From an uncultured Clostridia bacterium (GTDB taxonomy: Bacteria > Bacillota > Clostridia > Oscillospirales > Acutalibacteraceae): a DNA stretch of 27,432 bases. The translations under genes and the position numbers were made by a program. Below the pieces are notes generated by a model that did no database searches, was not told the DNA's origin, and saw only the letters and a program-made list of their open reading frames with translations. The DNA is taken from the NCBI GenBank assembly GCA_905236975.1, contig CAJOQU010000041.1, forward strand, positions 1-27,432, given 5' to 3'. Numbering within the stretch: the stretch's first letter is position 1; each line of letters begins with the position of its first letter. Below, in pieces: positions 22,968-27,432 of this stretch.

Positions 22968-23738
22968 TTAATACTTGGTATAATATTTATTGTAGTAGCG
23001 GTTGTAATATTTGTTGTAATATTTGTTGTAATACTTGCTGTAATACCGCTTGGTGCCGTAATCGGAACCATTTAAGATTATACCGATCACATCAATGTAA
23101 AGAGTTTTGGCGTTGTTTAATGCCCGGCGCAGAGCATCGTGTGTGGTGATGCCGGCACGAGCCAGCATGATCATGCCGTCAGAACGTTGGGCAACAATTT
23201 GTGCGTCTGATAACAGGTTGACCGGAGGCGCGTCGACCAAAATATAATCGTAATCCTTCCGAAGTGAGTCAAACAATTCCACCAATGTGTTGGAGTGCAG
23301 CAACTCGGTCGGGTTGGAGACTAAGGGGCCGGAGGTCAATACATCCAGATAATCGGAATAATGCTTAACAACATCTTGAAAAGCGGCGTCGCCGGTCAGG
23401 ATGTTCAAGAGCCCCTGTTCATTATCCAGTTTCATTTTGGTATGCACCGAGGGACGATGCGCATCGGAATCGATCAAGAGAACCTTTTTGTTTAACTGCG
23501 CAAAGGAGATAGACAAATTGATGGCGGTGGTGGATTTTCCTTCGGAGGCGTACGGACTGGAAACGGCAATGATTTTTTTATTGCTTTTCGCAAGGTTGGT
23601 GACAAGATTGGTACGAATGCTTTTATAAGCTTCAGAAACGGCGAACGGAATTTTTTTCGGAGTCTTTTCAGTCTTTTCAGTCTTTTGAACGTCGGCTGCA
23701 GCCTGTTCGGACTTTTTGTTAACCTTTTTATTTTTCAT
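22968..23738 (-). CDS. cpsD: Bacterial tyrosine autokinase (CpsD/YwqD type)
   Basis: The 256-aa cytoplasmic kinase has Walker A SSPYASEGKSTT (60-71), Walker A' LLIDSDAHRPS (88-98) and Walker B YILVDAPP (165-172). As in Firmicutes, the membrane activator is a separate protein (CpsC, upstream and overlapping by 11 bases). The C-terminal tail, residues 232-256, has 13 tyrosines in 25 residues in a YYNK-like repeat, the autophosphorylation cluster, here extreme in density and regularity. The N-terminal 30 residues are Lys/Glu/Thr-rich. I chose the ATG at 23738, eight bases after AAGGCGG; a GTG three codons earlier is possible. Confidence 0.94.
   Translation of the reverse strand: MKNKKVNKKSEQAAADVQKTEKTEKTPKKIPFAVSEAYKSIRTNLVTNLAKSNKKIIAVSSPYASEGKSTTAINLSISFAQLNKKVLLIDSDAHRPSVHTKMKLDNEQGLLNILTGDAAFQDVVKHYSDYLDVLTSGPLVSNPTELLHSNTLVELFDSLRKDYDYILVDAPPVNLLSDAQIVAQRSDGMIMLARAGITTHDALRRALNNAKTLYIDVIGIILNGSDYGTKRYYSKYYNKYYNKYYNRYYNKYYTKY
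22978..23049 (-). repeat. 12-base tandem repeat encoding the CpsD tyrosine tail
   Basis: Six units of 12 bases, consensus on the plus strand TTGTAATATTTG, run from 22978 to 23049. Two central units (23002-23025) are identical; the outer ones have diverged. Because the unit is four codons, gain or loss of units keeps the frame. Confidence 0.85.
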
Positions 23739-24612
23739 TGCTTTCACCGCCTTTGTTGGAAGAATGACGCCTGTAAGATGAGTAATATCCCCCGGCGTAC
23801 GAGGAGTAATAAGAATTTTTGTAGTTGCGGTAATAACCTTTATTGCTGGCAGTAGAGAAATCCGGCACCGAGCCGATCAACGGGATATCGTAATGATCGG
23901 CGATATCGTCTTCGGAGTTGATGGTGGTGTTGAAGATCGAAAAGATATAAACAATCAAAAAGGAAATGACGGCGCCCGACAAACTCGCCAATATGGTGGT
24001 GGAGGCGGTGCGCGGGTAGGTTTTAGAGGCTCGTTCCGCCGTGGTGGTGACCGCCGAGTTGGAATTGGGAATAAAATCGGCAATATAATCGGGAACCAAA
24101 GTCAAGTAGGTGTTCGTCAGGTTGATGGCTTCTTCCGGGGTTACGGCGGTAAAGGAGATGTCCACAAACAAGGAGCCGGTACTACGGCTGACGATCGAAG
24201 CGGCGGACGCTAATTGTGTGTAGGAATACTTCCCGTCAAGCTTGTCAGACATTTCTTTATAGATGTCGCTGGTTTTTAAAATGTCGATAACCGTGTCCTT
24301 CAGGCTCAGGGATGCGGTAATATCCGCTCCGGCAATCGTTTGGGAACTGGTAGTATTTTCATCGGTTGTGATGATGGCACCGTTGGTCAATAACACCGAC
24401 CCTTTGGCGGAATACTTCGGAACGGCAACAAAATGACAATAAGAAAAGGCGGCGATGGCAAAAACAACTGCCGATATGATGATGAAATGCAGATATTTCA
24501 CCAAAGTTTTCACTAAAAATTCTACAGAAAAGTTATCCAAGTCAATAAACCTCACGTTCGTATTTGCTGTTGCATTGTCTTGATTGATGGGGAAATCTTT
24601 GCTATTTCTCAA
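23728..24612 (-). CDS. cpsC: Wzz/CpsC-type capsular polysaccharide chain-length protein, tyrosine kinase activator
   Basis: About 294 aa with two membrane helices (about 41-63 and 206-227) around an extracellular Wzz-like domain, as in CpsC/YwqC. The cytoplasmic C-terminus contacts and activates CpsD. The last 35 residues carry nine tyrosines (260-280) in YYxxY-like groups, unusual for the activator subunit. The start is TTG at 24612, the only plausible initiator after an upstream in-frame TAA three codons before. No Shine-Dalgarno is visible; GTG codons further inside would cut into the region before helix 1. The 3' end overlaps cpsD by 11 bases. Confidence 0.88.
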   Translation of the reverse strand: MRNSKDFPINQDNATANTNVRFIDLDNFSVEFLVKTLVKYLHFIIISAVVFAIAAFSYCHFVAVPKYSAKGSVLLTNGAIITTDENTTSSQTIAGADITASLSLKDTVIDILKTSDIYKEMSDKLDGKYSYTQLASAASIVSRSTGSLFVDISFTAVTPEEAINLTNTYLTLVPDYIADFIPNSNSAVTTTAERASKTYPRTASTTILASLSGAVISFLIVYIFSIFNTTINSEDDIADHYDIPLIGSVPDFSTASNKGYYRNYKNSYYSSYAGGYYSSYRRHSSNKGGESNEK

Positions 24613-24636
24613 AATAATTTACACATTATTATAGTT

Positions 24637-24665
24637 ATTATAATTGAAACATCTATAAAAATCAA
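24637..24665 (-). promoter_or_regulatory. Promoter of the cpsC-cpsD(-cpsB-pgeF) unit
   Basis: On the minus strand the -35 TTGATT (24660-24665), 17-base spacer and perfect -10 TATAAT (24637-24642). Transcription would start about 18 bases before the TTG start of cpsC. The surrounding 70 bases are very A/T-rich. The -35 lies 19 bases after the stop of the upstream gene. Confidence 0.75.
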
Positions 24666-24683
24666 TAATAATTTTAAATTTAA

Positions 24684-25457
24684 TTATTTATTTAATAATT
24701 TATAGTAACTATTGTATATTTCATCGTATTTTTCATAGCAATTATTGTATACTTCGATAATTTGTGTTCCGGAAAATCCGCGACTGTTCAAGTAGTCGAA
24801 AAAACTTGGAAAATCGAATCCGCCATCGCCCGGCAGCAGACAATCCGACGAGGGGGAATGGTCGCTGATGTGAAAATGCCGGATATGGGGCAAAAATTCT
24901 TCTACCAGCTCCATAGGGCGATAACCGGCTCGCAGGCATTGCTTGAGATCAAGGCAAAACTCAGCTTCATCGCCCAATAATTCACACATGGCTCGTAAAA
25001 ATTCTACTTCGCCCGCACGAAAACGCACCACATTTTCCTGTAAAACGATCGCACCCTCTCGGCGCACAGCGTTTTTGATGCGCAGATATCGCTCGCAATA
25101 TTCCTCATCGCTTAAAACGCCGTTTGGCTTACCGCCGTGCATGATAATATACTTCGCGCCGAGCTGCGCAGCAATTTCGCCGTAGCGGCGGTATTGTTCT
25201 TCCGCTTCGTCATAACGGCGGTCATAGGCTGAAAAGATCATAAATGATTCGGCCAACGACATGGTGGGGTGCAGGGAGGTTACCTGCATGCTGTAATGCT
25301 CTTGAATATCTTGCAGCAGATCGACAAAAGCGGGCTTACATTCCAACAGGGCGTTGAAGAAAATCTCCACGCGTTTGACGCCTGCTTTGCCCAAGTTTTC
25401 CAATGCGATTTCGGTCTCCAGCGGGTAAAAGCAGGAGGTGGAGACTCCAATGTTCAT
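24684..25457 (-). CDS. Sugar phosphate isomerase/epimerase-like TIM barrel (AP endonuclease 2 family)
   Basis: The 257-aa protein has probable metal ligands along the barrel: E31, H63 (SLHPTM), H107 (MHGGK), E141 (LQENV), D170 (CLDLKQ), H196 (HFHISDH) and E235 (IIEVYNN). This is the xylose-isomerase-like fold used by inosose dehydratases, tagatose epimerases and endonuclease IV; the lack of several extra Endo IV ligands favours a sugar or polyol substrate. The last 21 residues are tyrosine-rich (six Tyr between 237 and 252). The ribosome binding site GAGGTG lies in the final codons of rqcH, nine bases separate the genes, and co-transcription is likely. Substrate unknown. Confidence 0.85.
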   Translation of the reverse strand: MNIGVSTSCFYPLETEIALENLGKAGVKRVEIFFNALLECKPAFVDLLQDIQEHYSMQVTSLHPTMSLAESFMIFSAYDRRYDEAEEQYRRYGEIAAQLGAKYIIMHGGKPNGVLSDEEYCERYLRIKNAVRREGAIVLQENVVRFRAGEVEFLRAMCELLGDEAEFCLDLKQCLRAGYRPMELVEEFLPHIRHFHISDHSPSSDCLLPGDGGFDFPSFFDYLNSRGFSGTQIIEVYNNCYEKYDEIYNSYYKLLNK

Positions 25458-25466
25458 ATTGGTTAA

Positions 25467-27152
25467 TCACCTCGGATCGACGTAAAGAGTTTTGTTGGTG
25501 GTATAGATTACCATGCCCGGCTTGGCTCCGGCCGGCTTTTTTACATATTTGACCGGTGTGTAGTCAACCGGAACGTTAGAAGAATTCGCCGCCTTGGAAT
25601 TGGCCGCCGCCAGTTTGGCGGCAAACAGCAAGGTCTCCTCTGATACCGCTTCGCCGTGGCAAAAGACCACCACATGCGAGCCCGGAAAGCTTTTCACATG
25701 GAACCATAGGTCGTTTTTGGCGGCCAAAACGGTGGTGAGCCGGTCGTTTTGGCGGTTGTTTTTGCCCACCGCGATGCGGTACCCCTCAACCGAGGTATAT
25801 TCGCGAAAGGCAGAAGCGGCGGCATTTTTGCGCCGTTCCGGTGTGCGCTTGCCATAGCCCGCCTCGGTCAGTTCCTCACGGATTTCAGCAATGTCAGTCG
25901 TGGTTTCGGCACGGGCAATACTGTCCGAGACTGCTTCAAAATACAGCAACTCCTCGCGATCCTTTTGGGTCAGGGCGGTGAGGGTTTGTTCGGCGGTGTA
26001 GGTTTTTTTGTATTCCTTGAAATAGCGTGCGGCGTTTTTTTGCGGTGATAAAGCCGGATCCAGCGGGATGGTGATGGGTTTTAAATCATCGTAAAAATTC
26101 GGCACGGTGATCGATGTGTCTCCGTTTTGTATTTGATAAAGATTGGCTTTGATCAATTCTCCGTAAATGCGAAAGTGTTCGCGGTTTTCGCATTGTTTCA
26201 GCTCTTGCAGGCGCAAAGCAAGCTTTTTTTCGGTACGGGCGCGCAGGGTGCTGACCAACCGCAGAATGTCGGACGCGGCGGTGCGAAGACGCTCGGCATT
26301 TTCTTTTGCCGAATAAAAGCCGTCAAGCAAAGCGGAATAGCTTGCAAACCGTTTAACTTCAAAGCTTTGTCCGTATTGGTGGATGGGCATGTAGGAAAAA
26401 TCCGCAGGTGTGCCGTCGGGCTTTATCAACATCGCAGGGTCGCCGGAGCCGGTCAGATGACGAACGATGTCGGTCAACGCCGCGGTCAGGGATGCCTCGG
26501 TTAAGCGTTCACCCCCGGCGCGATAAACCGCCTCACGGCAGATCAAAGGGGAAAAACCGTCTGTCAAATCAAGCAGAGCCTTTGCCGGATCTCCGCTTTT
26601 GGCGCACACCGCGGCGGCCAATACCGCCGGCGGCGTGACAAGCGGATTCTTTTTTTGCTGCCCGGCGGGGTATTCGTAAGGCGCACCCGGTAAAATCAGG
26701 CGATCGGCGCTTTCAGGGTCACTGCGGCGCAGCGCGTCAAGGATTTTGCCGTCGCCCCCGACAAGCAGCAGATTGGTTTTATTGCCGAGCAATTCGCACA
26801 CCAGGCGGTAGGTCACCGCGTCGCCCATTTCGTTTAAAGCCGCAAAATGCAGTTCGGCGATCCGTTCGGTTCCCGGTTGGGTGATGGACAACAGTTTAGC
26901 GGCGGATAAATACTTGCGCAGCAGCATGCAAAACATGGGGGGCGCGGCGGGGTTTTCAAATCGGTTTTGAGTAAAGTGAAGGCGTGCCGCACCCGGTCCC
27001 AGGTGAATCAACAGCCGTTCGGCAAAGCCTTTTTTGCGCAGTAAAAAAACCAGCTCGTTTTTAGAGGGTTGGTAGATTTTATCCACATGGGAATCCACAG
27101 CCGCTTGCAGTTCGCTGACTGTTTTGTAAAGAAAACATCCGTCAAAGGCCAT
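25467..27152 (-). CDS. rqcH: Ribosome quality control factor RqcH (NFACT family, FbpA-like)
   Basis: The 561-aa protein binds stalled 50S-peptidyl-tRNA and directs alanine tailing of the nascent chain in Firmicutes. The NFACT-N start MAFDGCFLYKTVSEL is present, with NPAAPPMFCMLLRKYL, then helix-hairpin-helix and coiled-coil regions (about 190-400). A C-terminal NFACT-R domain follows, with VGKNNRQNDRLT and FHVKSFPGSHVVV. The key Asp-Arg pair in NFACT-N reads Glu96-Arg97 here. The ATG at 27152 follows GGAGG by six bases; longer in-frame extensions have a low-complexity basic composition unlike the family and are rejected. It overlaps the preceding gene by 11 bases. Confidence 0.93.
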   Translation of the reverse strand: MAFDGCFLYKTVSELQAAVDSHVDKIYQPSKNELVFLLRKKGFAERLLIHLGPGAARLHFTQNRFENPAAPPMFCMLLRKYLSAAKLLSITQPGTERIAELHFAALNEMGDAVTYRLVCELLGNKTNLLLVGGDGKILDALRRSDPESADRLILPGAPYEYPAGQQKKNPLVTPPAVLAAAVCAKSGDPAKALLDLTDGFSPLICREAVYRAGGERLTEASLTAALTDIVRHLTGSGDPAMLIKPDGTPADFSYMPIHQYGQSFEVKRFASYSALLDGFYSAKENAERLRTAASDILRLVSTLRARTEKKLALRLQELKQCENREHFRIYGELIKANLYQIQNGDTSITVPNFYDDLKPITIPLDPALSPQKNAARYFKEYKKTYTAEQTLTALTQKDREELLYFEAVSDSIARAETTTDIAEIREELTEAGYGKRTPERRKNAAASAFREYTSVEGYRIAVGKNNRQNDRLTTVLAAKNDLWFHVKSFPGSHVVVFCHGEAVSEETLLFAAKLAAANSKAANSSNVPVDYTPVKYVKKPAGAKPGMVIYTTNKTLYVDPR

Positions 27153-27432
27153 GTTCATCCTCCATATATGCGAAAAGCTGATCCGCAATCTCTCGCGCCC
27201 GTTGCGCTTCCTTCTGCCGGTCGGGCAGGGCGGACAACGCTTGCGCTTCGGTTTGCAGGCGGCGCAGTTGTTTTTGAAGATAAAGCCGTGCGACAGGGTC
27301 GTGCGGGTCAAGCCGACCGGCGTATTCCGTCACCACGGGGTAGGGGGAGTCGTCGCCGGTGAAAGCGGCGCGCATAACGGAATATAGCTTGCCGTTTTCC
27401 TGCACGGGAATTTCCTGATTTAACGTAAACCC
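27142..27432 (-). CDS. Unrecognised protein, C-terminal part (runs off right edge)
   Basis: The minus-strand frame is open from the window edge to TGA at 27142. The visible 96 residues include YSVMRAAFTGDDSPYPVVTE and then an Arg/Gln/Glu-rich helical stretch (about 50 residues) that could be a coiled coil. A GTG at 27405 could be an internal start, but the frame continues beyond it and 27432, so the gene probably begins outside. Its end overlaps rqcH by 11 bases, so the two are likely co-translated. I do not recognise the family. Confidence 0.6.
   Translation of the reverse strand, partial: GFTLNQEIPVQENGKLYSVMRAAFTGDDSPYPVVTEYAGRLDPHDPVARLYLQKQLRRLQTEAQALSALPDRQKEAQRAREIADQLFAYMEDEHGL

Noticed and set aside
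22978..23049. CRISPR-like array
   Set aside because: Units are 12 bases with no spacers and lie inside the cpsD coding frame.
22904..23071. N-terminal extension of CpsB rich in Ile-Thr-Asn repeats
   Set aside because: It is an out-of-frame reading of the cpsD tandem repeat and the terminator; the family start is at 22903.
22949..23149. Plus-strand cysteine-rich repeat ORF
   Set aside because: Antisense shadow of the cpsD tyrosine repeats; no promoter or ribosome binding site.
27153..27311. 53-residue basic N-terminal extension of RqcH
   Set aside because: It reads the overlapping upstream gene in another frame and lacks NFACT similarity; the ATG at 27152 has a good ribosome binding site.

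Overview
The window is a chromosomal segment of a Gram-positive, Clostridia-type Firmicute, probably an Oscillospiraceae-like gut anaerobe with roughly balanced GC content. The evidence is the complete S10-spc-alpha ribosomal gene order with adk-map-KOW gene-infA-rpmJ inserted after secY, consistently strong AAGGAGG-type ribosome binding sites, Cys-rich zinc-binding forms of L24, S14, S4, L36 and adenylate kinase, a CpsB/CpsC/CpsD tyrosine-kinase module and an RqcH homologue. Taxonomy is inferred from gene content only.

Left part (1-2950, minus strand): an ABC importer for a small organic anion (NMT1/TauA-type lipoprotein, then an overlapping permease that runs off the left edge), and a membrane-anchored D-Ala-D-Ala carboxypeptidase. 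The 418-base gap 2951-3368 holds back-to-back promoters and a long, strongly folded leader with an intrinsic terminator just before rpsJ, which suggests attenuation of the ribosomal operon.

Centre (3369-18749, plus strand): rpsJ, rplC, rplD, rplW, rplB, rpsS, rplV, rpsC, rplP, rpmC, rpsQ, rplN, rplX, rplE, rpsZ, rpsH, rplF, rplR, rpsE, rpmD, rplO, secY, adk, map, a KOW-domain gene, infA, rpmJ, rpsM, rpsK, rpsD, rpoA, rplQ. All are intact. Several are coupled by 1-4 base overlaps, and the few longer spacers contain neat RNA hairpins. A large hairpin terminator follows rplQ, then a decayed acyltransferase fragment that lacks its 5' half and has a frameshift.

Right part (19365-27432): an alpha/beta hydrolase (minus), divergent from an Asp23/Gls24 protein plus thioredoxin pair (plus). 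Two copies of a 27-base repeat flank that pair. A bidirectional terminator separates it from a long minus-strand block. In transcription order this block reads: a partial gene at the right edge, rqcH (ribosome quality control), a sugar-phosphate-isomerase-like TIM barrel, then with its own promoter cpsC (Wzz-type activator), cpsD (tyrosine autokinase), a terminator hairpin, cpsB (PHP-type phosphotyrosine phosphatase) and pgeF (multicopper/laccase-domain purine nucleosidase). CpsC and CpsD, and to a lesser degree the isomerase, end in tyrosine-dense tails. The CpsD tail is encoded by a 12-base tandem repeat.

I did not find a clearly new multi-gene defence or biosynthetic system. The best leads are the attenuator-bearing S10 leader, the repeat-encoded tyrosine tails, the direct repeats around the Asp23-thioredoxin pair, and the rplQ-adjacent gene remnant.
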